A stretch of 64,000 nucleotides of DNA from Flavobacteriales bacterium (lineage in GTDB: Bacteria > Bacteroidota > Bacteroidia > Flavobacteriales_F > PHOS-HE28): contig JADKHI010000002.1 of assembly GCA_016721825.1 (NCBI GenBank), positions 186,001-250,000 of the forward strand, given 5' to 3'. The translations under genes were made by a program, and so were the position numbers. This document shows positions 34,130 to 42,952 of the stretch, in pieces; within the stretch, counting starts at the first letter, position 1, and each line of letters starts with the position of its first letter. Below the pieces are notes generated by a model. The model was not told the DNA's origin, searched no databases, and saw nothing but the letters and a program-made list of their open reading frames with translations.

Positions 34130-34825
34130 TCACGACATCTTGCTCGCATCACCTTCACCGGCATCGAGCCGGAAACGTGCTTCCAAGTGCTGTGCACTGT
34201 GCACAACTTTACGCGCCCACTGCAACTTCAACGTGAGCAGATCGGTCGGGCTCAAGCGCCAATCCACTTCGCTTGCCCGCAGACGTTCCATCACGGTGTA
34301 CAACACGATGGCCGCTGAAACGGAGATGTTGTAGCTCTCGGTGAACCCGTGCATCGGTATCCGCAGGTGCTCATCGGCATGGGCCATCAACACATCGCTT
34401 GCGCCGGTGAGCTCGGTACCGAAACAGAAGGCCATGGGACCCTTGAGGTCGATGGTCGCGGGTGTGACGTTCTCCGCATGCGGTGTGGTCACAACGATGC
34501 GATAGCCATCGCGCTTCAACCGTTGCACGCACTCCAGCGTGTTCTCCGTGTGCGAACGATAGCGGTGCATGTCGACCCACTTCGACGAGCCGAGGGTGAC
34601 GTCGGGGTTCACCGTGTACTTGTTCCGGTTCTCGATGATGTGGAGGTCCTGGATACCGAGCAGATCGCAGGTGCGCACCACGGCGCTCGCGTTGTGTGGT
34701 TGGTAGATATCCTCCAGCACGGTTGTCACGTGCCGCGTGCGCATGGGGGCGATGCGGTCGAAGAGGGCGCGCTTGTTGTCGGAGACGTAGAGCGCGAGCT
34801 GATCGTAAAGCTGTTGATCGGTCAT
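34130..34825 (-). CDS. trmH: TrmH family RNA 2'-O-methyltransferase (tRNA Gm18 type)
   Basis: 231 residues of the SPOUT/TrmH class, which methylates the ribose 2'-hydroxyl using S-adenosylmethionine. The three trefoil-knot motifs are present: NASAVVRTCDLLGIQDLHII (motif 1, with the catalytic Arg), FCFGTELTGASD (motif 2) and IPMHGFTESYNISVSAAIVL (motif 3). The C-terminal extension after motif 3 and the N-terminal helix suit TrmH (tRNA Gm18) better than TrmL or RlmB. The ATG at 34825 was chosen because the -7 element overlaps an upstream GTG. Confidence 0.88.
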   Translation of the reverse strand: MTDQQLYDQLALYVSDNKRALFDRIAPMRTRHVTTVLEDIYQPHNASAVVRTCDLLGIQDLHIIENRNKYTVNPDVTLGSSKWVDMHRYRSHTENTLECVQRLKRDGYRIVVTTPHAENVTPATIDLKGPMAFCFGTELTGASDVLMAHADEHLRIPMHGFTESYNISVSAAIVLYTVMERLRASEVDWRLSPTDLLTLKLQWARKVVHSAQHLEARFRLDAGEGDASKMS

Positions 34826-34830
34826 CGGCA

Positions 34831-34838
34831 CAAGGGTA
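34831..34838 (-). promoter_or_regulatory. -7 element (TACCCTTG) for the trmH-like gene
   Basis: Seven of eight consensus positions, ending 5 bases before the ATG, so the mRNA may be leaderless. Confidence 0.4.
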
Positions 34839-34850
34839 GGGGGAAAATGA

Positions 34851-34876
34851 GAAGGTCCCTCTTCCGAGGGACCTTC
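34851..34876 (-). terminator. Terminator after the HU gene
   Basis: Perfect 11-bp stem (34851-34861 with 34866-34876), 4-nt loop, followed on the minus strand by TCATTTTCC. Lies 21 bases after the HU stop. Confidence 0.8.
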
Positions 34877-34897
34877 AAATGTTCTTGCGAACGATGC

Positions 34898-35170
34898 TTA
34901 CTTCACCTTGGCGGAGAGGTCGGCACCGGCTTTGAACTTCACCACTTTCTTGGCAGCGATCTTGATCTCTTTGCCGGTCTGTGGGTTACGGCCTTTGCGA
35001 GCAGCACGCTTGGTGATGCTGAAGGTACCGAAGCCAACGAGGGCCACGCGGTCACCTTTCTTCAGGGCCTTGGTGGTGTTGTTAACGAAGGCGTCGAGCG
35101 CGCGCTTGGCGTCGGCCTTGGAGATCTTCGCCTCAGCGGCGATGCTTTCGATCAGTTCGGCTTTATTCAT
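34898..35170 (-). CDS. hup: HU family DNA-binding protein
   Basis: 90 residues. Nucleoid protein that bends and compacts DNA as a dimer. It begins MNKAELIESIAAEAKISKAD and carries the signature GFGTFSITKRAARKGRNPQTG of the beta-arm, ending with the usual KFKAGADLSAKVK. A second in-frame ATG two codons upstream (35176) is possible; homologues favour MNKAEL. The promoter is the best in the window, as expected for an abundant protein, and a strong terminator follows. Confidence 0.96.
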   Translation of the reverse strand: MNKAELIESIAAEAKISKADAKRALDAFVNNTTKALKKGDRVALVGFGTFSITKRAARKGRNPQTGKEIKIAAKKVVKFKAGADLSAKVK

Positions 35171-35488
35171 GCCCATGGTCGTAGTGGTTTTGAGTTGTTT
35201 AGGGTTAGTGAACTCGGGAGCAAATGTATCCGCGCGGCCACGTCTGTCAAGGGTTTCCGACGTGAACCCCGGAAAATGTTGAAAAAACAGGGTGTTTGTT
35301 GATAAGTGCGCCTGTGGCCCGCTCGTACCAAGGGTTTCAGAAAACTGCTTTGGCCAATGTTCAACAAGTGTTGGGTCAACGCTTTGCGTGCTCGGATCGA
35401 CTTCCTTCCGTCACTACGACCTCTAGTAACATCAACCCATGGATGCCGATGCTCCGCGTTCAATAGACCTTGCTCTGTACGGAGGAGT
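35171..35488. other. 318-base gap between HU and fmt
   Basis: Contains the HU promoter (35221-35250) and a 50-base HU leader. The rest, about 240 bases after the fmt stop, is less codon-like than its neighbours. Plus-strand ORFs there (for example 35306-35677) run into fmt antisense and look spurious. No RNA gene or repeat recognised. Confidence 0.5.
35221..35250 (-). promoter_or_regulatory. HU promoter (TTGACA-type box, N19, TACATTTG)
   Basis: Minus strand: TTG at 35250-35248 (continuing as TTGACA), 19-base spacer, then the exact -7 TACATTTG at 35228-35221. The ATG lies 50 bases downstream. Best promoter match in the window. Confidence 0.75.
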
Positions 35489-36442
35489 TCACGTGAACCT
35501 GAGCACCGGCAGGCGATGGAAGCCCCGGAGGAACGCCGATGCATCCATGCGACGCTTGCCTTCAGGTTGCACCTCCAGCGCTTCGATGGCACCACTGGCG
35601 CAACGGATCAAGAGTTGTCCATCGCGCGCGATCACGGTTCCTGGCCCACCGTCCGCCGAGCGGTAGGCCACGCGTGAACGCAACACCTTGAAGTGCTGTG
35701 GTGGCAGCTCGTCGATGATGAGCTGCGACCATGCGCCGGGGAATGGAGAGAGCCCTCGGATGTGGTCATGCACATGCTGCACATCCCTGGCCCAATCGAT
35801 GCGGCAGGTCTCGGCGTTCAACTTCGGAGCTTCATGCAACGATGCGTGCGTCGACTGTTCTTGTGGAAGTCGGGCTGCTTTTCCGTTGAAGATGTCCAAT
35901 GCCGTTCGGGTGATCAGTGCGCCACCGGCATGCATCATGCGGTCGTGCAGTTCGCCAGCCGTTTCATCCGGCCCTACGGACAGTTCCTCCTGCGCGATGA
36001 TGTCGCCCGTATCGATCTGCTGGCGGATGAAGAAGGTGGTGAGTCCAGTGCGTTGTTCCCCGTTGATCACGGCCCAGTTGATGGGCGCGGCACCGCGATA
36101 GTCCGGTAACAGGGAAGCGTGCAGGTTGATGGTGCCGTGCTTGGGGCGCGACCATACGAGTTCAGGCAACATGCGGAAGGCGACGACCACGTATAAGGAA
36201 GCACCGGTGGCATCCAGTGCGCTGAGGAACTCCGGGTCGCGCAGCTTCTCCGGTTGGAGCACGGGGATGCCCAGGGCCAGTGCTTGGTCCTTCACGGCAG
36301 AGGTCTTGAGCTTGAGCCCACGCCCCGCAGGTCGGTCCGGTGCGGTGACCACAGCGGCCACCTCCACGCCACCCTTCACCAAGGCGAGCAACGAGGCCGA
36401 GGCGAACTCGGGTGTGCCCATGAACACGATGCGGTCCTTCAT
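35489..36442 (-). CDS. fmt: Methionyl-tRNA formyltransferase
   Basis: 317 residues. Formylates initiator Met-tRNA with 10-formyl-tetrahydrofolate. The catalytic residues Asn106, His108 and Asp144 are in place in INLHASLLPDYRGAAPINWA and the QQIDTGDI loop. N-terminal Rossmann start RIVFMGTPEFA and the C-terminal tRNA-binding OB-like domain are complete, and length is normal. Its ATG overlaps the stop of the aag gene as ATGA; it is the last gene of the recQ-aag-fmt operon. Confidence 0.96.
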   Translation of the reverse strand: MKDRIVFMGTPEFASASLLALVKGGVEVAAVVTAPDRPAGRGLKLKTSAVKDQALALGIPVLQPEKLRDPEFLSALDATGASLYVVVAFRMLPELVWSRPKHGTINLHASLLPDYRGAAPINWAVINGEQRTGLTTFFIRQQIDTGDIIAQEELSVGPDETAGELHDRMMHAGGALITRTALDIFNGKAARLPQEQSTHASLHEAPKLNAETCRIDWARDVQHVHDHIRGLSPFPGAWSQLIIDELPPQHFKVLRSRVAYRSADGGPGTVIARDGQLLIRCASGAIEALEVQPEGKRRMDASAFLRGFHRLPVLRFT

Positions 36443-37023
36443 TTCAGCAGGTCGGGGTCGATCAGGGATCGGTAGGGTAGCAGTGCGTCGGCTCCGGCAT
36501 AGTCCACACCGATGCGTGGTCCGGATCTCACGTGGCGAAGATCGATCTTGTTGTCGGCATCCAGGATGCGTATCGGGCCGTTGATGAGGTCGGAGCCGCT
36601 CAGTGCGGTGCGGATGCCCAGCGCCTTGCTCACCACACCGGGGCCCTTCAGCAGCCGACCTGGTCCACGGCCGAGACGGTCGTGCATTACGGAAATACCT
36701 TCAAGCGGAGCGGCAGCACGGACAAGGACCGCATGGGGTACATCGCGCTGATTGGTGACCACATTGAAGAGGTGGTGGATGCCGTAGCAGAGGTAGACGT
36801 AGGCGGTGCCACCCTGTGCGTACATCACTTCAGTGCGTGCGGTGCGGCGGCCCCCGAAGGCATGTGAGGCCTTGTCCGTTTCCCCCGCGTAAGCCTCTGT
36901 CTCGGTGATGATAGCGGACGTGCGTAGCCCATCGACCTCGGTGAGGATCACCTTACCCAATAGCTCGCGCGCAAGGTCCACGACATCAGTTGCGAGATAG
37001 AACGACCTTGGCAGCTGCTTCAT
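36439..37023 (-). CDS. 3-methyladenine DNA glycosylase (AAG/MPG type)
   Basis: 194 residues of the AAG/MPG family, which removes alkylated purines in base-excision repair. Recognisable blocks: FYLATDVVDLARELLGKVIL, the catalytic-site ITETEAYAGETDKASHAF, then TAYVYLCYGIHHLFNVVT and GPGRLLKGPGV. Length and end match the family. The start at 37023 overlaps the recQ stop as ATGA; the longer upstream reading lies inside recQ. Gene overlaps on both sides imply one transcript with recQ and fmt. Confidence 0.93.
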   Translation of the reverse strand: MKQLPRSFYLATDVVDLARELLGKVILTEVDGLRTSAIITETEAYAGETDKASHAFGGRRTARTEVMYAQGGTAYVYLCYGIHHLFNVVTNQRDVPHAVLVRAAAPLEGISVMHDRLGRGPGRLLKGPGVVSKALGIRTALSGSDLINGPIRILDADNKIDLRHVRSGPRIGVDYAGADALLPYRSLIDPDLLK

Positions 37024-38831
37024 GGCTGCAAGGCATTGTCCTCGTCCTGTTGCCAGCGGTCGCGGCGGACCTCCTCTGGATTGCGCACACCGGGTGGCGG
37101 GTCCGCCTTCGAAGCTCGCGCACGGCAACGATCGCATTGACCACAGTCCGTCGCCAAGGGTTCGCCGAAATAGTCGAGCAGGATGCGGGTGCGGCAGCGC
37201 AGCGGCTCGTTGGTATACGTGAGCATCGCCTCAGCGCGTGCCACAGCCCGTTCCTTGCGGGCATCGAGGGAGCTCCGTTCCAGCATCAGACGTTGGGCAT
37301 CACGCCGGGGAACGAGCAAGGTGGCCGAAGGATCATCGGAGCGTTCGTGGTAGATGATGAGCCCCTGTTGCTGCAAGTTCCGCAGGGCATCCACCACCAT
37401 GTTCGTGCTCCACTTCAGCTGTTGCGCGACGCGGTCCTCCTCGATGATGGCGGCCTCTTCGAACATGCCACCGTACAGGCGTAGCAGGCATTCGAGCACT
37501 GGGCCTAGCTTCTCGTTGGTGGATCGCAGCCTGTTCACCGCGTGGTGGTCCGCTTGTATGAACACGCGCGAAGGGGAGCGCGCACCTTCCGACAGCACGA
37601 GGGCTCCATCCAGTTCCAAGGCCTTCAATGCATAGGACACCGTGGCAGGTGAAAGTCCTGTCCGTGTGGCGATGCCGCGCAGGTCCACCGGGTATTGTTC
37701 CAAGGCTCCTGATCCAAGGGCGATGCGGTTCATGTCCGAGAAGGACTGGTAGACCCGCCTGACCTCTTCGATCTCCGGGAAGGAGCGAAGCACTTTCTCG
37801 CGTAGGCGCTCCGGGTCATGCGGTTGTGTGAGCAGCACGGCGAACGAGCGCTGTCCATCGCGCCCGGCGCGACCCGCTTCCTGGTAGTAGCTCTCCAGGT
37901 CCGGCGGTGATTCCAGGTGCACCACGAAACGCACATCGGGCTTATCGATGCCCATGCCGAAGGCGTTGGTGGCCACTACCACCCGTGTTCCTCCTTTCAT
38001 CCAGGAAGCCTGAACGGCGTCGCGTTGTTCATAGGTCAGTCCAGCGTGGTAGGCCTTGGCGGAAATGCCTTCGCGCTGCAGCGTTTCGGCGATACGCACG
38101 GTCGCCTTTCGTTCACGCATGTACACGATGCCTGTTCCGTTCACCCGTTGGGCAATGCGGATCAGTCGGCCCATGCGGTCCTCGGTGCGGTCCACCCACA
38201 ACACCAGCTCGGGCCGAGCGAAGGAGCCGTGGATCATGTTGGGCGCGCGGAAGGCGAGCTTTTCCATGATGTCCTGCGCGACAGTGGGCGTGGCGGAGGC
38301 CGTAAGGGCGATCACGGGCACTTCGGGCTTCACCTTCCGTACCTCGGCGATGCGCTGATAGGCTGGCCGGAAATCATAGCCCCATTGGCTGATGCAGTGA
38401 GCCTCGTCCACCGCAATGAGGCCTAGAGGCAACCGGTGAAGACGGGCGGTGAAGAGGTCGGAGCCGAGGCGTTCGGGCGCAACGTAGAGGAAGTCCAGTT
38501 TGCCGAGCGCTGCGTTATCAAGGATCACATCGATCTCCGGACGGCTGAGCTCGGAGGTGAGCGCACGGGCCCGCACGCCGCGTGCGCGAAGCGTTTCCAC
38601 CTGGTCCTTCATCAATGCGATCAACGGTGAAATGACCAGGCAGAGGCGGCCCATGGCCAGCGCCGGGGCCTGAAAACAGAGGCTCTTGCCACCGCCGGTG
38701 GGCAGCAGGGCAAGCGTATCCCGGCCGGCCATCACATGTTCGATCACCTTCGTCTGCACGGGCCGGAACGAGGAGAAGCCCCAGGTCTGGCGAAGCACAT
38801 CATGGATATCCCGGGGTTCGGAGGTCTGCAC
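37020..38831 (-). CDS. recQ: ATP-dependent DNA helicase RecQ
   Basis: 603 residues. SF2 helicase domain with Walker A TGGGKS (45-50), the DEAH box at 142-145 in VDEAHCISQWGYDF, and motifs TASATPT and the arginine-finger region ESYYQEAGRAGRDG. A winged-helix part follows (GIATRTGLSPATVSYALKAL). The zinc-binding cysteines (CRTRILLDYF ... CGQCDRC) are at the very C-terminus and no HRDC domain is present, the layout of the short RecQ type common in Bacteroidota. The start is GTG at 38831. First gene of a coupled operon with aag and fmt; divergent from ilvE. Confidence 0.93.
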   Translation of the reverse strand: MQTSEPRDIHDVLRQTWGFSSFRPVQTKVIEHVMAGRDTLALLPTGGGKSLCFQAPALAMGRLCLVISPLIALMKDQVETLRARGVRARALTSELSRPEIDVILDNAALGKLDFLYVAPERLGSDLFTARLHRLPLGLIAVDEAHCISQWGYDFRPAYQRIAEVRKVKPEVPVIALTASATPTVAQDIMEKLAFRAPNMIHGSFARPELVLWVDRTEDRMGRLIRIAQRVNGTGIVYMRERKATVRIAETLQREGISAKAYHAGLTYEQRDAVQASWMKGGTRVVVATNAFGMGIDKPDVRFVVHLESPPDLESYYQEAGRAGRDGQRSFAVLLTQPHDPERLREKVLRSFPEIEEVRRVYQSFSDMNRIALGSGALEQYPVDLRGIATRTGLSPATVSYALKALELDGALVLSEGARSPSRVFIQADHHAVNRLRSTNEKLGPVLECLLRLYGGMFEEAAIIEEDRVAQQLKWSTNMVVDALRNLQQQGLIIYHERSDDPSATLLVPRRDAQRLMLERSSLDARKERAVARAEAMLTYTNEPLRCRTRILLDYFGEPLATDCGQCDRCRARASKADPPPGVRNPEEVRRDRWQQDEDNALQP

Positions 38832-38883
38832 GGGGTATCCGTTGAGAGGGGCTGGCAGTTCAGTTCAGGTCAGGTCCATCCAC

Positions 38884-38911
38884 TTGCACGATGCACCGAT
38901 GGTTACATTTG
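38884..38911 (+). promoter_or_regulatory. Promoter of ilvE (TTG-N17-TACATTTG)
   Basis: TTG at 38884-38886, 17-base spacer, exact -7 TACATTTG at 38904-38911; ATG 22 bases downstream. Confidence 0.6.
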
Positions 38912-38933
38912 CCACCTAGCACAACCTCCCGTG

Positions 38934-40004
38934 ATGATCACGACCGGGCAAAAGATAGCGATCGAAGACACCAAGCGTTCCCGGTTAGCGGAGACGGACC
39001 TTGACCAGGTGAAGTTCGGTCGCACCTTCAGCGACCACATGTTCGTGATGGACCATGTGGACGGTGAATGGCGCGAACCACGCATCACGGAGTTCACGGA
39101 CCTGCAAATGAGCCCGGCCTGCCTGGTGCTTCATTATTCGCAGACCATCTTCGAAGGCCTCAAGGCCTACAAGAGCGCCGACGGCAAGGTGAACCTGTTC
39201 CGCCCGCAGGCGAACATCGCACGGATGAACCGCAGCGCGCACCGCATGTGCATGCCGGCCATTCCCGAGGACCTGTTCCTGGATGCGTTGGTGACGCTGG
39301 TGAACAAGGACCGCGGCTGGATCCCGGGCGATGCCGAAGGCGCGCTCTACATCCGACCGTTCATGTTCGCGGCAGATGAGTTCATCGGTGTACGCACTAG
39401 TGAGACCTACAAGTTCATCATCTTCACATGCCCCGTTCGCGGCTACTACTCCGAAGCGGTTCGGGTGAAGATCGAGACGCACTACAGCCGTGCGTTCCCC
39501 GGTGGAACGGGTGAGGCGAAGTGCGGTGGCAACTACGCCGCAAGCCTCTTCCCTGCCAAGTTGGCCCACGACAAGGGTTACCACCAGCTGGTGTGGACCG
39601 ATGGCGTGGAGCACAAGTACATCGAGGAGAGCGGTACCATGAACGTGTTCTTCCGCATCGGCGACACGCTTATCACCCCTGATACCGACGGAACGATCCT
39701 GCACGGTGTAACGCGCGACAGCATCATCCAACTGGCCAAGCGCGAGAACCTGAAGATCGAAGTGCGCCAGGTGACGGTGGAGGAAGTGGTGAACGCCCTT
39801 CGCAACGGAACGATGATGGAAGCCTTCGGTGCCGGTACCGCCGCCACCATCGCCCACATCAAGAGCATCGCTTTCGAGGATGCGGAATACGAGCTTCCCC
39901 CGTTGGAGCAACGCACCTTCGCCAACCAGATCGGTCAGCAGCTCGACGACATCCGCCGTGGACGCGCCGCCGACACCTTTGGGTGGATGGTACCTGTCCG
40001 CTGA
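38934..40004 (+). CDS. ilvE: Branched-chain amino acid aminotransferase
   Basis: 356 residues. PLP fold-type IV enzyme that interconverts leucine, isoleucine and valine with their 2-oxo acids. The PLP lysine is Lys196 in GEAKCGGNYAASL; other family blocks are CLVLHYSQTIFEGLKAYK, YIEESGTMNVFFRI and ILHGVTRDSIIQLA, of the BCAT type II (about 350-residue) group. The ATG at 38934 was chosen because it follows a well-formed promoter; upstream in-frame sequence overlaps recQ antisense and the promoter. Terminator hairpin follows. Confidence 0.95.
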   Translation: MITTGQKIAIEDTKRSRLAETDLDQVKFGRTFSDHMFVMDHVDGEWREPRITEFTDLQMSPACLVLHYSQTIFEGLKAYKSADGKVNLFRPQANIARMNRSAHRMCMPAIPEDLFLDALVTLVNKDRGWIPGDAEGALYIRPFMFAADEFIGVRTSETYKFIIFTCPVRGYYSEAVRVKIETHYSRAFPGGTGEAKCGGNYAASLFPAKLAHDKGYHQLVWTDGVEHKYIEESGTMNVFFRIGDTLITPDTDGTILHGVTRDSIIQLAKRENLKIEVRQVTVEEVVNALRNGTMMEAFGAGTAATIAHIKSIAFEDAEYELPPLEQRTFANQIGQQLDDIRRGRAADTFGWMVPVR

Positions 40005-40021
40005 CGCAGATCAATATTCAA

Positions 40022-40049
40022 AAGAGAGGCCGGGCGACCGGCCTTTCTT
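40022..40049. terminator. Terminator between ilvE and the J-domain gene
   Basis: 12-bp stem with one G-T pair (40022-40033 with 40038-40049), 4-nt loop GCGA, A-run before and T-rich after. Serves two convergent genes. Confidence 0.8.
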
Positions 40050-40510
40050 CATGTGCGCCGCAAGCCCGAGAGGCTGTCGGGGATCACGACGAGCCCTGGC
40101 AACATGAACACCAAGTGCGGCGCGCTTTGCTCGCCGAAGGCAACACTGAGGCAGACACTGAAGATCAGCGCGAGGCCGAAGCACAACCCCGTTAGGTGGA
40201 GTCCAATGAACATGGATCGCTCGGTGCGGGTGGGGGGGCGTTCCCGACGCACGGGCCGCGGATCGCTATTTGGGGTAGGACCCGTATTGAAGTCGGGGGG
40301 CGCGTGAGGCGCTGCACCAACAGGCTCGCGTTCCATCAGCACGGTGTATGCGGCGTAGGCCTGGCGGAATTGTTCCGCCGCGTTCGGTGAAGGATCGTGG
40401 TCCGGATGATGGCGCATCGCAAGCCTTCGGAAGGCGCGCTTGATCTCGTGTGGTTCAGCGTTCGGTGCGATGCCAAGCGCGTGGTAGGGGGAGTTCGGTT
40501 CTGTACGCAT
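40049..40510 (-). CDS. J-domain membrane protein
   Basis: 153 residues. An N-terminal J domain (residues 7-62) with the HPD motif at 35-37 (MRHHPDHDP), which stimulates a DnaK-type ATPase. A Pro/Arg-rich linker follows, then two membrane segments (about 100-123 and 132-146). There is no Gly/Phe region or zinc domain, so this is a class III (type C) J protein that would recruit DnaK to the membrane. The start at 40510 begins seven residues before the J domain. Client unknown. Confidence 0.85.
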   Translation of the reverse strand: MRTEPNSPYHALGIAPNAEPHEIKRAFRRLAMRHHPDHDPSPNAAEQFRQAYAAYTVLMEREPVGAAPHAPPDFNTGPTPNSDPRPVRRERPPTRTERSMFIGLHLTGLCFGLALIFSVCLSVAFGEQSAPHLVFMLPGLVVIPDSLSGLRRT

Positions 40511-40604
40511 GCCTTTCCTTGTGTTGGTCGGACCTATTCTTGTAGCGCGCTTATGCGATCATGCCGCAGAGGGTATCTTGAAGAAGGAACGAACGAACTC
40601 GGTG

Positions 40605-41942
40605 ATGCGTATTCTCCTCGGTTTCCTGTTCACCACGATGCTGGTCGGTGGCCTTTTCGCCCAGAGCGGCACCGTGCGGGGCCTTGTGCTCGATAGCGCC
40701 GATGGACATGCCGTTAGTGACGCGCAGCTCGGTTGGGTCGGGGAGGGGGGGCTTGTGATCACGGATGCCGAAGGGCGTTTCACGCTTCCTCTCCGCAATG
40801 CGGGCACCCGGCTGGAGGTAACGCACGTGTCCTACCGGAACAAGCAACTGGCCTTCAAGGGTGAGAAGAGCCTTACCGATGGCCGCTGGGTCATCTGGAT
40901 TGCGTCACGCACCATCGAACTGGAGCCCGCCGAGATCAAGCGCGCAAAGCCCGAGGTGATCTTCGAACGCAAGGATGTCCATGCCGCCGACCTCTTTATC
41001 AATGGCGATGGCCTGTGGGTGCTGGCCTACCAACAACCAAGGATGCTTCGCGCTGAAGCGGACCAGAGCATCGAGATCCTGCGCGATGTGCGGCTGGTGC
41101 TGTTGGATACGCTGTACAACGAGAAGGCGACCGCCGCGCTGCAAGAGGATGTACTGGGGCTCTACCATGACCTGCGCGACATGCCGATCGTGCGCGGCAC
41201 CGGACAAGCCTATGGTGCAGCGTTGCAGGATGGGTCAGTTGCGCTGATGCCCTTTTCCCTGGACCGCCTCGACAAGGCCGTTCTGCCTTGGACCGACTCT
41301 ATTCCCGATTGGGTCTTAGGCACAGCCAAGGACAATGTGATCCCACGCGTGGACCATGTTGCGCTCGCACCAGCGTGGGACAGTACAGCGGTGGTGGCCT
41401 GTGTGGTGGACAGCTTCATGATGCAACTGTTCCGCAGCGAATACAAGTACCTCAGTGGCCACGACAAGGTGATCGCGATGGACTTAGCGCGGGACTTCCG
41501 CACGGACCCCGAGACCGTGGCGGGCTACATGGCCGGGTTCGACAAGAACATCTGGTTCAAGCCGGTTTATGCGCCCATGTTCGTTGTGCAGGACACCTTG
41601 CTGGTCTTCGATCATTGCCAAGGCCGCATGCGGAAGTATGATCATGCCTTCAAGCAAAGAGGCGAGGCGCCGATCAGCCACCACCTGAACAAGAAAGGCC
41701 GAGACTGGAAGGGAAGGTTGCTGCAGGACCGCCGCACCGGAACGATCTACGCGCAATACGAACGCTTCGGGCAGAGCTGGTTGCAGACCATCGATCCGCA
41801 TACCGGCGACATGGGGGCCATCACACGGCTCACGTACAAGTACCCCGAGAAGGTGCAAGTGTTCGATGGATACGTCTACTATATCCACCGCCCCTTCGAG
41901 TCGCTGCAGAAAAGGACGATCTACCGCGAACGAGTGCGCTGA
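40605..41942 (+). CDS. Exported protein with carboxypeptidase-regulatory-like domain
   Basis: 445 residues. A signal peptide (RILLGFLFTTMLVGGLFAQ) is followed by a carboxypeptidase-regulatory-like/CarbopepD domain (VRGLVLDSADGHAVSDAQ ... GRFTLPLR) to about residue 100, then about 340 residues of beta-rich sequence resembling a six-bladed-propeller protein (repeated LWVLAYQQPRML-, LLVFDHCQGRMRKYD- and YVYYIHRPFESL-type strands). No sorting domain and no TonB plug. The ATG at 40605 opens the signal peptide; a poor -7-like TATCTTGA lies 23 bases upstream. Function unknown. Confidence 0.75.
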   Translation: MRILLGFLFTTMLVGGLFAQSGTVRGLVLDSADGHAVSDAQLGWVGEGGLVITDAEGRFTLPLRNAGTRLEVTHVSYRNKQLAFKGEKSLTDGRWVIWIASRTIELEPAEIKRAKPEVIFERKDVHAADLFINGDGLWVLAYQQPRMLRAEADQSIEILRDVRLVLLDTLYNEKATAALQEDVLGLYHDLRDMPIVRGTGQAYGAALQDGSVALMPFSLDRLDKAVLPWTDSIPDWVLGTAKDNVIPRVDHVALAPAWDSTAVVACVVDSFMMQLFRSEYKYLSGHDKVIAMDLARDFRTDPETVAGYMAGFDKNIWFKPVYAPMFVVQDTLLVFDHCQGRMRKYDHAFKQRGEAPISHHLNKKGRDWKGRLLQDRRTGTIYAQYERFGQSWLQTIDPHTGDMGAITRLTYKYPEKVQVFDGYVYYIHRPFESLQKRTIYRERVR

Positions 41943-41943
41943 A

Positions 41944-42447
41944 CTACTGCAGTTCCTTGTGGCGCTTCGGGAAGTCGGACCACACGACGGAACCAAGCCC
42001 CATGCTGGCCTCGGTCCATGAATCGATGGGAAGGTCGATGCGAACGATGGCGCACGTGGGAATTTCGCCCAGGTCCGCATCACCGAGGTATTCCACCAAC
42101 TCGCTCAAGCCCGGGTTGTGTCCGAAGAGCATCACACGTTTCGCACTGTCGGGAAGTTGCTCGACCCGCTTGATCAGGGTCGGAAGGTCCGCGAGGTACA
42201 TCATGCGGTCCTCCTGCACGGCGGAGCGCTCCTTTCCCATGGACTTGGCGAAGAGATGAGCGGTGGATAAGGCGCGCACGGCCGTACTGCTCATCAACAG
42301 GTCCACCGGCTCGTTGCGCGAACTGAAGACCTGGGCCATGAACGGAGCATCGCGCTGCCCACGGTCGTTCAGGGGGCGATGAAAGTCGTCCGCGCGGGGA
42401 TCGTCCCAGCTGCTCTTGGCGTGACGCGTGATGTACAAGGTGCGCAT
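41944..42447 (-). CDS. SixA-like histidine phosphatase
   Basis: 167 residues of the histidine phosphatase (phosphoglycerate mutase-like) superfamily. The catalytic RHAKSSW motif is at residues 8-14, the second half-site is LMSSTAVRALSTA, and the late catalytic His is in VMLFGHNPGLSEL. This is the SixA/RHAKSSWDD subgroup, which removes phosphate from phospho-histidine proteins or small substrates. I chose the ATG at 42447, where homologues begin; an upstream ATG at 42474 would add nine residues. The stop is 1 base from the convergent upstream gene. Confidence 0.88.
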   Translation of the reverse strand: MRTLYITRHAKSSWDDPRADDFHRPLNDRGQRDAPFMAQVFSSRNEPVDLLMSSTAVRALSTAHLFAKSMGKERSAVQEDRMMYLADLPTLIKRVEQLPDSAKRVMLFGHNPGLSELVEYLGDADLGEIPTCAIVRIDLPIDSWTEASMGLGSVVWSDFPKRHKELQ

Positions 42448-42484
42448 GCCTTCGGTCAACGATGGTTGGGTCATCGCCGTGAAC

Positions 42485-42492
42485 GAAAGGTA
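42485..42492 (-). promoter_or_regulatory. -7 element (TACCTTTC) for the sixA-like gene
   Basis: Seven of eight consensus positions on the minus strand, between the hypothetical gene stop and the phosphatase start; TTC sits 20 bases upstream. Confidence 0.4.
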
Positions 42493-42508
42493 ATGGTGAC
42501 GTCGCTAC

Positions 42509-42952
42509 TTACGAAGCGTTGTAGTGCTTCAGGCCGTCGAACAGACCGTTCAACAACACCTGCGGGTCGGGGCTGAGGGGAAGCTGCAACTGCGCGTGCT
42601 TCGCATCGCTGAACTGGTTCGCGTTGCGGAAGCCCTTCGAGAGGTTCAGGAACAGCGTCTCCGGATAGTTCCCCGTGAAGTGCAATTGGTAGACCGTTCC
42701 ACCGGCCATGCGCAGCACGTAGCGGGGGTAGAGGTTCAACTCGTTCTTCCACATGTGGTCCTGTTCCAGCACATGGCCCTCGGTGCGAAGGTCGCTGGAC
42801 CATTCATCCAACATGTAGTTGAGGACATCCTCCACGAACACTTCAGGATCGGTCGGTAGCTGGTGCTGGCGGAAATCGATGGGGGCGAGCAAGCGCGCGC
42901 GTGTGCGGCGAAGCGCGGTGGTAAGGTCGTTGAGCTGGGCGATGTACGGCAT
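42509..42952 (-). CDS. Hypothetical protein, 147 aa
   Basis: 147 residues, soluble, mixed alpha/beta, with no signal peptide or membrane segment. Begins MPYIAQLNDLTTALRRTRAR and has aromatic-rich strands in the middle (LNLYPRYVLRMAGGTVYQLHF). Codon use matches the neighbours and the ORF fills the gap between clpB and the phosphatase, so it looks real. No family recognised and no residue pattern suggests an enzyme. About 160 bases separate it from clpB. Confidence 0.7.
   Translation of the reverse strand: MPYIAQLNDLTTALRRTRARLLAPIDFRQHQLPTDPEVFVEDVLNYMLDEWSSDLRTEGHVLEQDHMWKNELNLYPRYVLRMAGGTVYQLHFTGNYPETLFLNLSKGFRNANQFSDAKHAQLQLPLSPDPQVLLNGLFDGLKHYNAS

Noticed and set aside
35306..35677. Plus-strand ORF in the gap between HU and fmt
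   Set aside because: Runs into the antisense of fmt, Arg/Ser/Cys-rich, no domain or promoter.
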